From Actinomortierella ambigua (lineage: Eukaryota > Mortierellomycota > Mortierellomycetes > Mortierellales > Mortierellaceae): 54,958 nucleotides of DNA. Below, piece by piece: positions 23,900-36,569 of the stretch (its first letter is position 1; each line of letters opens with the position of its first letter). The notes below the pieces were generated by a model, which searched no databases, had not been told where the DNA came from, and saw nothing but the letters and a program-made list of their open reading frames with translations. The stretch lies in NCBI GenBank assembly GCA_016098155.1, contig JAAAJB010000154.1:1-54958 (forward strand), given 5' to 3'. A program made the position numbers and the translations under genes.

Positions 23900-25017
23900 T
23901 GTCTTCGAGTTGGGGAGGTGCGATGAACCCTGTGTGGAGCTGGGAGGAACGGACAAAATTCCTACCTCCGAAAAAGTGGCTTGAGACCCACTGTCATTCT
24001 CATGTACTACCATGTGGCGGACTCGTGTCGATGCTTGGACTCCCAGGTATTCTTTAGAGCCGGACTCCCACATGAACTCTTCAACTTTAGTTCTCTGCTA
24101 GATTGAAGAGACTGGATGGGTGTTTTTTCTACGCAGTCGAATAGGTCATGTGCATGGTGGGGCGGATGGGTGTCCCTTCGGATATCCAATCAACAAGCTA
24201 TATTGTCATCCCCAAAGACATGTGGTTCGTAGATAGCCCGCGAGAAAAAAGAGTCGTCGATGTCCAAACCCAAGAGTTCTCATCCTGACCCCGACATGAT
24301 CAGATATGAGCTGCTTTGCAGGGTGTAATGGAACAAACAAACACCCTGCCTAGCCATGTATGAAGAGAGACAGAGAGTGAGATATGTGGAAGGGGGGAGG
24401 GCCAATTTGTCAATTTGTGCTATATAGGATGAGCTGGACACTGACCGCCAAGTCAGCTTTGGCCCTGGCCCATGATCAAGCTTTAGAGGCACACGCCACT
24501 TCACCATTGAGGCACTGCATGTTGGGGGACCCAGGGCCTATGCAGATACAACAACGGTATCAATCATGGGGGAAAGCATTCTGTTGTACAAGTCCAATTG
24601 ATTTGCTGAGCCTGAGGGGGGGTTGGAGTCCTTTCAAGCCAAAGAGAGCACCTGCCTTTTTTTTTTCTTCTTCCCTGACGCTGTTGCTCCTCCTCCCCTC
24701 CCTTCAATACCTCTTCTCTCTCTCTACTCCACACTCCTCCTACATCTACATTTGCTACTGAATAACGTCGCTTCGCATCTCGCCATCATCATTCACTCTG
24801 TGCTCAGCATCTGCTCAGAAGCACTTGTAAGGCAACATGTGTAGAGAGCCATTTCAACCCAAGACAGGAAAGCCCATGAAAGCATTGAAACAATGCATTC
24901 ATTCCATACCTTCACAGGGGAAGCTAATTCCCTTCATGGCTTTCTTTTTTTTGTTTTTGTACTTGTAACAGAGAGACTGTCCACAGCCTGTCAGTCCTAT
25001 ATACCCTATAAAACCAT
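23900..25017. promoter_or_regulatory. divergent intergenic region, MDE1 and MYND-presenilin
   Basis: The two genes are transcribed away from each other, so both promoters should lie here. There is a CT-rich tract at about 24670-24735 and the motif CCCTATAAAA at 25004-25013, only four bases before the presenilin-fusion ATG. That is too close to be a standard TATA box for this start. Nothing in the stretch reads as a convincing gene. Confidence 0.4.
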
Positions 25018-27740
25018 ATGGCCGACACTACCAGTGGTCGAGCCACTACCTCACCAGAGCAGCGTGGAGGGGGCGAAGGAGGAGCACCAACACCACCACC
25101 ACCACCAGGGGGAACAGGAGCCAGCAGCGAGTCGAGACAGCCCTCCTCAACAACGGCGGCCCCTGCAGGAGGAGGGGGAGGAGGAGGAGCACAGTCTCCG
25201 CCTTCCAACAGAGCATCTGCAACATCAACTGGAACAAGTGTCAACAACAGCAGCAGTCAAGGAGGGCCAGATGATCAACCCTGTCAAAGCTGTGGCAACT
25301 TTCCAGCTCGGTTCCAATGCGCTGCTTGTCAGTCTGTCAGGTACTGCTCTAAAGAGTGCCAGGCTGAAGACTGGCATATCCACTATCGGGAGTGCGCCGA
25401 GATTGCCGATGCCGCCGCCACCAACCGCCCACGGAGCAGAGTCGACGGAAGTGAATCACCAGAAGGTGGACGAGGAGAGGCGTTGGCGCAAGCAGAGGTC
25501 GGAGGTCTAGCTCGCTCACCCTCAAGACAAGCAGAAGCGGCGAGAGGAAGACTCTCCAGAGCAACGGTGAGATCATCGGCCTCCACGGTAGGTCTCTTTT
25601 GAAGGGAAAAAAAGAAAAGTTTAGTCGCGGATATGTCACCATGATCGAGACAAGACAAGGACTTTTTTATGTTTCTTACACAGATGAGATGCTCACCTTC
25701 CTGCATCACCAACTCGTAGGCAACCTTGACGGAGGACCCATTAGGGCCAGAAGGAGACAGGATACGAGAGACTGCCAATCGACCCAGGAGGCGGCCACAG
25801 GAACCACCTACACGGCGACCGCGATTAACACCAGAGCAGATTGCAGCCTATGAGGAGGCCGAACGGATAGCAGACATGAAGTTCTACATGCTACAAGTGT
25901 ACAAGATCATCAAACCTGTTGTTGTTTGTATCTGTCTCAGCATTCTCTGGGTCAAGATCTCCATGGCTGGTAGTGACTATCGGTAAGGCATTGTCTGTGT
26001 GCAGTTTTTGCAGGGCAAGAGAACGAAGGGGTTGGGGGGGGGTGGACCTACTCCTCCAAAATAGGTACCTTGTGCTATGTATAGATTTGGTTCCACCAGT
26101 TGGGCGCAGAGAGGAGAGGGCGGTGGTGGCGATGCGCAAATCAATTAAGGCACCAACTAAACTGTAAGGAATTTTACCTTTCCTGCATCTCTCTTAGACC
26201 AACGCAGGCCTCCTATGCAGTTTACAGGGAGACACCAAACTCAACACCCACTCAAAACTTTGTCGGGTCGCTGGCGAACGCCGGCATTATCATCGGTCAA
26301 ATTGTCGTAGTTACTATCATCATTGTCTTTCTGTTCAAAAAGGGTTATATCAAGGTACATCATTCATGCGGTCATGCATGCATTGAAAATCAAAGGTGTC
26401 ATGGCGCAGCTAATAGTGCTTCCTCTGACTGCTATCTTTTATGCACTGTCTTGCTTCCAGGTTCTCATTGGATTCTTCATGGTCGTCGTGGCGTTACTGC
26501 TAGGATTCATGGGCTACGTACTAGTGCTGAATCTGATCCAAGTTCTCAGGATTCCGCTCGACTATATAACCATGTCGTTCGCCCTATGGAACTTTGCTGT
26601 CGTTGGCTTGTTGTCTGTCTTCTGGAAAGGACCTATGTGGCTTCAGCAAACATATCTGACGCTCATGAGTAGTTTGATGGCCTTCTCTCTCACTGGCCTT
26701 GCCGAATGGACAACGTGGATGCTTTTGGCACTGCTGGTCATCTGGGATCTCATTGCTGTGCTTTGTCCCTTTGGTCCACTCAAGATTCTCGTCGAGAGCT
26801 CTAGGAATCAAAACCAAGAAGTTCCTGCGCTCTTGTACACTGGTAGGCAAAGGAAAGAAGAAGACAAAGTGTCGCAATTCTACGTGATTATCGCACGCTC
26901 GTCTGCCCGTTCGACTTCTCACTGGCTACATGTTCTTCTTCCATCCTCTTATTTCTCTACACTGCTGGGATTGATGGAACCTTAATAGTCAATGCGGTTT
27001 GGTTCATGGCTTCACCGCCCGATTCCAGAGTTGCACGTACTCCGCAAAGTGGGGCAGGCCCCTCCGAGCGTCAACAACAGGCAGATGGTACTCTCAAGGA
27101 AGCAGAGGGCACGACAACAGCATACCAGTCCCACTCGAGAGCTACAGGACGAGAAAGTGGGAGCAGCATTGGAAGCAATCGCTCAAGTGCTCTCGGAGCG
27201 CCTTCCTTCAACTTGGATGATCACTCGCGGACATCATCGACGATGAACCTTGTGGGCAACAACGCGCGTGAGGAGGACGCTTTTAGCATGGAGATGCTGG
27301 ATCGTCGTCAAGCACGACCCAACAGTGCGAGACAAGCGGGTGATCAACGAGTGACAGGTGACCAACAGCAACAGCAACGGTCGCCACCACAGCAGGATCA
27401 ATACCAACGAGAGCGTGAACGCGACCATTATCCTGAACGGGACGAGGAAGGGGAAGAGGACGATGATGACGATGGCGGATTAAAGTTGGGACTGGGCGAC
27501 TTTGTCTTTTACAGTGTGCTAGTTGCTAGGGCGGCCATGTTTGACTGGGTAACGACCCTATGTTGCATGGTTGCGGTCCTGACGGGCATGAACGCGACAA
27601 TTTTCCTGCTGGCCATCTACCGAAAAGCGCTTCCGGCATTGCCTATTTCGATCTGTTTTGGCATGTTGTTTTACTTTGCAACGCGGTTTGCTGTTGTCCC
27701 GTTCCTAGGCACTCTTGCGCCGAACCAAGTTTTCATTTAG
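25018..27740 (+). CDS. PSEN: MYND zinc finger fused to presenilin (GxGD protease)
   Basis: Five exons: 25018-25587, 25720-25982, 26198-26354, 26461-26842 and 26989-27740, all in phase, 707 residues. Residues 1-88 are Gly/Pro/Ser-rich. A MYND zinc finger follows with ligands C89, C92, C101, C104, C110, C114, H122 and C126. From about residue 250 to the end it is a presenilin, the catalytic subunit of gamma-secretase, an intramembrane aspartyl protease. Catalytic D426 sits in WDLIAVLCP (animals have Tyr before Asp), D628 in the GLGD motif, and PAL at 673-675; between the two aspartates is a long hydrophilic loop ending in an acidic stretch. The presenilin frame has no ATG before M243, only ten residues before the first membrane span, so the MYND exon is the natural source of the start. 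Exon 1 might end at 25566 instead (seven residues shorter). Identity of each half is firm; the fusion is inferred from splicing phase. Confidence 0.85.
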
Positions 27741-29283
27741 TCATTTTCATTTTTTTTTCCTTGTCCACGCATAAAGTGAATAGACAAAAAAAAAGTGAAG
27801 AGCCAAAAACAACGATGTAGATGATACTCTTTGGCCTCAGGAGATTTGAGACATCATGTCGATTCCGTTTCAATTGAATATGCAACGCCAAGAAACACAG
27901 GTGCATTCACGCTAGATAATCATCAGGAAGCACGGAGGCAAGGAAGTAGGGAAGGAAGCCAATGAGTAAAAATGACATCATACCGTTGCAAAATAGACTG
28001 GTACCTGAGGTACTTCTAACGGTCTAAACCTTGTAGCTCACCCGCCCAGTACGTAGTACCAGCTGCCATAGAAGAAGGGTGGAAGAGAAAGGAGGGCACG
28101 GCACCCCCATTTATTGAGGGAGGGGAGTGTAACGAGTTTCAAAGGCCCATTTTGCACATGCACTAACATGCACTGGAGGTTCCAGATGGTTGAGCTATTT
28201 CTTCCACGAGCTGGTGATTGTACCTGACGAAGTTTTGATATGATCAGGCTGCGCATGGCACGGCGGTGTGAGTGTGTGTTAGTCCGAATTGCTTGTTGTC
28301 CTTTACCGCGTAAGCATCGACAGTTCCGAAGGATCCCTTTTAAGCGTTTTTTTTTGAGGGGGTCTATGACCGTGGAGAGTGGACGGGCCAATATGGATGC
28401 AGTTAATTGTTGGTTGAGCGCGACGCGCCAACGAGAAAAATCAAGGCGGCCCGCTTCCGAAAAGTTCCTGCCACCAACATTAGCCACAGAGTGCGGGAAG
28501 TGAGAGACAGTGCATGCACGTTTCAGAACAGAGGGAGCTGAAGGAATACCTACAAAAAGGAGACCAAGTCAATCCATCCTTTTGTCGTTGATGGATTCCG
28601 AACGACAAGAGGATCTGTGCATGCTGATCTGATTGAATAGAGTGATTAAAATCCTCTCTTCCTCCCCAAAGTCAAAGTGGAGAGAGAGAGAGAGAGGGAA
28701 GGGGGAGGGGAGGGGAGAGGAGGGTCGAGATAGTACCACGCTAAAGTTGCGGAAACATAGCAATAGCCGGCAAGGGATTAGGAAGAAGGAGAAAAGTGGA
28801 TTGATGGTTCGATGTTGCTACGAGCGTTTCGGTGCCGTAGACCCAAACCCAACACAAAATCGCCCGCCCCGCGATCGTTGTTTTGCGGGTGGTCGAGGGA
28901 GAGTGGTGGTGGTGGTCAAATCAATATGGGACAAAATTTTTTTTGTAAAGTTTGTAGTGATTTGCCCGGGGCCACCAAATTGCAGTGGAGACTGAATTGG
29001 AGTGTTTACTGTGGGATGGAAAAAGGGGGGGGGGGCGTCGTTGTCGTCGTCTGCTGCTGCCTGTCGGCAAAGATGGTTTTACAAGTTCGTCCAATACACT
29101 TCTTTCTTTCTCTTTCTTCTCCTCCACTCACACACTACCTACATACCTCACGCTAGTCGCCCCTCGCCCCACTCCCTCCCTCCCTCACCTCCACCCCCTC
29201 CACTACAAATCAACACGAGACATTCTGCTCTCTCACCCAGGCTTCAGACTCATTCTCATTGACCCTATAAAAGAAACCTAGCC
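27741..29283. other. spacer between presenilin and ALT genes
   Basis: No supported gene. A 149-codon minus-strand frame at 28038-28487 lacks an ATG start and any recognisable domain. GA-rich sequence occurs at 28678-28730. The last 200 bases become CT-rich, typical of a leader, and CCCTATAAAA occurs at 29263-29272, eleven bases before the ALT start codon. Confidence 0.45.
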
Positions 29284-32060
<2,777 letters not shown>

Positions 32061-32523
32061 GATAGCTTCCCTGTTTCAGCACTAGTCCACTTCACTTCCT
32101 GTACAGTACAATATACAACATCAAGAACATCTCATGTGGTTTATATTCTTGTCACTCGTTGTCGATGCTATGATCCGACATTTGTCGCAGGGGTCGCACG
32201 CTGGATAGGGAGCTGTCTGTGTCGCGTATTTTTTTTTTTTTTTTTTTTTGACTTTTTTTTTTTTTTTTTTCGCCTAAAGTCACCTCTTTTTTCCATCCTT
32301 CCCGGTGGTTTTTTTACGTTGNNNNNNNNNNTTGTGTTTTTTTTTGGCGGGGTCGGGCGCGGGGGGGGGGGGGGGGGGGGGGGGGTATTTTTTTTTTTTT
32401 TTTTTTGTGACTTGATTGTCTTTTAACTTTTGGCCAGTACAAAATAAAAAAGCGGGGGGAGTACTTTTATTTTTTTCGTCTCTTGTCCTCAATTCAGCAT
32501 TTGTACCAAATTTCATTGACATC
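32061..32523. promoter_or_regulatory. ALT 3' flank and URA3 promoter, with assembly gap
   Basis: Poly-T runs occupy about 32229-32270, ten N bases lie at 32322-32331, and a 25-base G run lies at 32361-32385, followed by more poly-T. The homopolymers around the gap suggest low-quality sequence, so promoter elements cannot be trusted here. Confidence 0.6.
32322..32331. other. assembly gap (10 N)
   Basis: Ten ambiguous bases flanked by homopolymers. The true length of the gap is unknown. Confidence 0.95.
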
Positions 32524-33739
32524 ATGTCGGCCTCCAAGACCTACCTCGAGCGCTCCAAGCTGCATGCCAACCCTACCGCCAAGGCTTTCTTGGAGCTCAT
32601 GGAGCGCAAGAAGTCCAACCTGTCCGTGGCCGTTGATGTCACGTCGAAGGCTGCCCTGCTGGACTTGGCCGACAAGGTCGGACCTTATATCTGCTTGCTC
32701 AAGGTAACTGACAAAAAGTGGATGCAGTCAACAGGAATTGAGAGAGAGAAAGAGAGAGAGAGTAGTGAGAGAGAGAGGTGACAATGGCTCCAGAGCAACA
32801 ATAGGAGGAGGACGAAGAAGAAAGAAAGACTACACCGATCCTGAGCGTGGTTGGAGATACAAGGGGTGTACTCACCAGATCAGAAAGCGTTGATCCGCGG
32901 TAGATAACTTTACGACTACCCTAGACTAGATACATTTCCCGTGGTGATCAGGGTTGCTCCGGATACTAATTGCTTATTTTTTTTCTTTATTAAATCATCA
33001 CCTAGACCCACATCGACGTCGTGGACGACTTTGACATGGACTTGGTCGAGAAGCTGACGGCTCTGGCCAAGAAGCACGACTTTATGATCTTTGAGGACCG
33101 CAAGTTTGCTGACATTGGTAACCCAAAAAAGCTATGCAATTGAAGATGACCTAAAGTAGTCAACTCAAGGAAGGGGGAAACGTTGGTATCTAAATCTGTG
33201 CTAACAAAATTGATCCAATCCCCCGCAAAACACATTTAGGCAACACTGTCAAGCTCCAGTACAGCTCAGGCGTGTACAAGATTGCATCGTGGGCAGACAT
33301 CACCAACGCGCACATGGTGCCTGGCGAGGGCATCATCCAAGGCCTGCGTGAGGTCGGCAAGCCTTTGAACCGTGCCATGTTGCTTCTGGCAGAGATGTCG
33401 TCGGCGGGCACGTTGGCGAAGGGCGACTACACCGAGCACACGGTCGAGATGGCGCGCAAGTACTCGGACTTTGTGGTGGGCTTCATTGCCATGCAACGCT
33501 ACGCCGAGAAGGAGGGCGATAACTTCATCTACATGACCCCTGGTGTCGGACTCGACCAAAAGTCCGATGGCATGGGTCAGCAGTGGAAGCACCCTCGCGA
33601 GGTCATCTTGGACCGTGGCTCCGATGTCATCATTGTCGGCCGTGGTGTCTATGGCGCAGGCCGTGACCCTGCCGCAGAGGCGAAGCGCTACCAGGAGGCC
33701 GGTTGGGATGCCTACCTCGAGCGTGTTCATCAAAAGTAG
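32524..33739 (+). CDS. URA3: orotidine 5'-phosphate decarboxylase
   Basis: Cytosolic enzyme that converts OMP to UMP, the last step of de novo pyrimidine synthesis. Three exons, 32524-32703, 33006-33117 and 33240-33739, encode 263 residues, the usual length of the fungal monofunctional enzyme. The catalytic Asp-Lys-Asp array is D91, K93 and D96 in [10 protein letters not shown], followed by [20 protein letters not shown]. Substrate-phosphate contacts are in [17 protein letters not shown] and IIVGRGVYG. Intron 1 is 302 bases and GA-rich near its 5' end. The start ATG is preceded by a pyrimidine-rich leader. It converges on ATG10, with 183 bases between the stop codons. Confidence 0.95.
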
Positions 33740-33922
33740 ATAGGAGCGCGACATTTCTGGAGCAATTGCAAAATAGCATATTTTTTTTTCCTTCCTCTAG
33801 TCTTTTTTTTTGAAGGCGACTTGTTGGTCGTGTAATTTTCAATGTTCTATAGAGTAACAGCAATACTCCTTTACTTTTCCTTTTTTTTTTGTCCGCATGG
33901 TGGACAGAGCTGCATCGAAAGG

Positions 33923-35089
33923 CTATAGATCCAAATTGTCGAGAAACACCTCGGGAGGAAGTGAAAGACCAATGGCTTGTCCTGTCATGGACAACCAGAC
34001 GCGAATGTAGGTCGAAAGTGTGAGCGATCCATCATGTGCTAGCTGCCCTTGTTGGCCTTTCAGGAGTGTATCCATGAGTGCTCCAGTCTCGCATGGATGC
34101 AGATAATAGAATGGCGTGCTCAATATTGGGTGGTCCTGTTGAGACATATAGAGATAAGGCACAGATAAGTCTCTCGTCGTACCAAAACGAAAAAAAAGTG
34201 CACTCGACCGCCAGGTGTCGCTAGTCTTCATACCTGCTGTGAAACACCGCCACTCAAACCTGCGTTGCGGACAGCAGTTCTCCAAGCCTCTGGCACTAAC
34301 CGCGTGAAGATTTCGTCTATCGAGATGGTCACACCGTCTAGAACGATACATCGTGGAATGAGAACTTGGCACATTGCGTGTATCGTCCGCAACCTTTCTT
34401 TCTTCAACTAAAAACAAAAATTGAAAAATAACACCACACAACACAGCCATGCACGTACTTGATCTGTATGCATTAAAATACAAGACCGGGACCTGGTAGG
34501 TAGGCGAATACACGATGTGATACGACGCTGAGAGCACCTCTCCAAAGGCATGGTTCTAGCGGTTGTAAAAAAAAGAATCAGGATTTCTCTATGAGAAGCG
34601 CGAAATCTCCATAGAGCATGGTATTCGATTCCTCGAGGTAGCTAGGAGCGTACCTGGTATGCTTCGGCATCGTCCTCGATTTCTTCTAGCGCACTGTCCT
34701 CGTTCTCGACTAAGATGTCACCATCGCCATTGATCTCTGGGACGTGATCTGAGTGCGAGCCATTGATGGCCTCCGTTGACGCATTCGATGAAGGATAGTC
34801 AACGACAATATCTGTTCTACTGAGGTAAAACTGTGCTGGCACCCCTTTCCGAACCTGGGTAAACGTGGGTTGGAGAAATCCAGGGTCAGTACACTGGAAC
34901 AAAGTGTGGGGAGGTATAAACGAAGGCCGCTTCAATCTGGCATACCTGGTATTCTACCAGTGACCAAGGTTGGTGCCGTCGAGTCTGTGATTCAAACTGC
35001 TTGATGGCCTGCTCAAATTGGGTATAGGATAGATGGGCATTGAGTAATGTGTTGTCAAGGTGGGTCACCATGGGTGTGGTGGGAGGCAT
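33923..35089 (-). CDS. ATG10: autophagy E2-like enzyme ATG10
   Basis: E2-like enzyme that passes ATG12 from ATG7 to ATG5, needed to build autophagosome membranes. Five exons: 35089-34946, 34893-34654, 34555-34459, 34337-34234 and 34135-33923, all in phase, 265 residues. The core shows ASYHIVYSPTYQVPVLYFNAY and then HPILSTPFYYLHPCETG, with the catalytic cysteine at C210 in LHPC. The C-terminus VWLSMTGQAIGLSLPPEVF fits the family. Residues about 80-125 form an acidic, Ser/Asn-rich insert after DIVVDY, so it is longer than the human protein. The start MPPTTP was chosen as the first ATG of this frame within the leader; MVTHL six residues later is possible. It shares a 164-base promoter region with NAA50. 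Confidence 0.9.
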
Positions 35090-35253
35090 GAGTGGTCTCT
35101 TCCGTTGAAGAAGGAGAAGAGTGACTGTCTGCACAAAAGGGTCCGTGAATCTCTCGCCCTGGGACCTGCCCTCTAATCGCGTTAAAACAAGGTCGCTGGC
35201 GACTCACATTCTCCTTTCTCTCCACTTCAGCATCACTTGCGCCAGATATCATA
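35090..35253. promoter_or_regulatory. 164-base bidirectional promoter, ATG10/NAA50
   Basis: The two start codons face away from each other with only 164 bases between them, so promoter elements and both leaders must overlap or be very short. No clear TATA box is visible. Confidence 0.6.
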
Positions 35254-36037
35254 ATGAGCTCCAACGGCACCCGCGCATCCTCGCACCGTATTGCCCTGGG
35301 CGATATCAACCCCAACAACCTCGGCCAGCTCAAGCGCATCAACACAGTCATTTTCCCAATCAACTACCAGCCTTCATTCTACAAGGATGTTCTTGAGGTT
35401 GGCGAATTCGCCAAGATTGGTATGCTTGACCTAGCCAAGCCATACTCTATTGCATTCCTTGGAGGGACTCTGTCATCCCATTGCCCGTTTTTTTCATGTT
35501 GCTGCTTATATTTGCCATGGTTTAGAATGTCATGGTCGATGGCTGATCAGCCGGACTTTTTTTTTTTTATTATTCTTTAGCGTACTTCAATGACGTTTGT
35601 GTAGCTGCAGTGTGCTGCCGCAAGGACCCAACTCCGGAAGCCACTGCTCCTCATGACCTGTACATCGCCACTCTCGGTGTTCTGGCGCCTTACCGACGAC
35701 TTGGTCTCGGTATGTTTGCGCGCACCCAAAATGATCGCATTGGTCAAGTCAATCATTGTTGATACGGAAACAGGATAGGAACGCCCCTCTCAAACCCTCC
35801 CTCCAATTATTTGATCTCTTTATCCGATTAGGAACGGCTCTGCTGGAGCACATTTTGGAGCACGCTGCCGAGGACAAGAAGATTGGCAAGGTGTACCTGC
35901 ACGTCCAGACGACAAACGAGGAGGCATTAGCATTCTACAAGAAGCATGGATTTGAGCAGAAGGAGAAGGTCGCCAACTACTATCCCAACTTTGACGACTC
36001 GGATGCTTACCGACTGGAGAAGGTTCTTGTGCAGTAG
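35254..36037 (+). CDS. NAA50: N-alpha-acetyltransferase 50
   Basis: GNAT-fold acetyltransferase, catalytic subunit associated with the NatE/NatA ribosome-linked complex; it acetylates N-terminal Met followed by hydrophobic residues. Three exons, 35254-35419, 35581-35709 and 35832-36037, encode 166 residues, close to the 169 of the human enzyme. Signatures: LGQLKRINTVIFPINYQPSF, which forms the substrate loop, VAAVCCR, LYIATLGVLAPYR, and the acetyl-CoA motif RRLGLGTALL (residues 94-103). The last part reads YLHVQTTNEEALAFYKKHGF, the usual GNAT ending, then YYPNF. All junctions have GT-AG and keep phase 1. Confidence 0.93.
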
Positions 36038-36569
36038 ACGTGATTCATGGAATGAAAAACAAAAAAAATACATATACGGCCCTAGCCACCATGTTCATTG
36101 AAGTAGCGTTTTACAGCAACAGAACTGGCGAGAGAGAGGAAGGCGACAAGGGGGAAAGGAGAGGAGCAGGAAAAGGTGTGGGGAGGGGGGAGAGAGATTC
36201 CAGTTCCTCTCAGCGTTTGGATAGGGCAAAGTCATTGTGCCAATGGCGGGTGTAACAAATGGCGAGCATGTCTATCCACACACACACGCGCGCGCTCTCA
36301 CGAAATGTGTCATGTCAAGCGACACGTCTGGATAGGAATCGTGCAGAGGCTGAGGAAGTATGGGTAGAGAGGGAGGGGAGGGGGGTGTGCACGACTCGGG
36401 GCTCAGTCGAAGATCCAACTCTTCTCACGCAGGAAGGCTCTCACACCAAACCCCCCCAAAAGGCCTTGACAGTTCTTCCTCTCCTTCTGTCCTTTCTCTT
36501 TTTTTCCTCCACTCCTCTTCAGTCCAAAAGAGATCCACATACCCCCCATTTCGAGCGAGACCATTCGCC
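36038..36569. promoter_or_regulatory. NAA50 3' flank and CSC1 upstream region
   Basis: GA-rich sequence at about 36130-36190 is followed by a short CA/CG alternating tract (36278-36295), and the last 100 bases before the CSC1 ATG are CT-rich, like other leaders here. No gene or clear promoter element was identified. Confidence 0.4.

Noticed and set aside
28038..28487. 149-codon minus-strand frame downstream of presenilin
   Set aside because: It lacks an ATG start, has no recognisable domain, and no splice partners were found.
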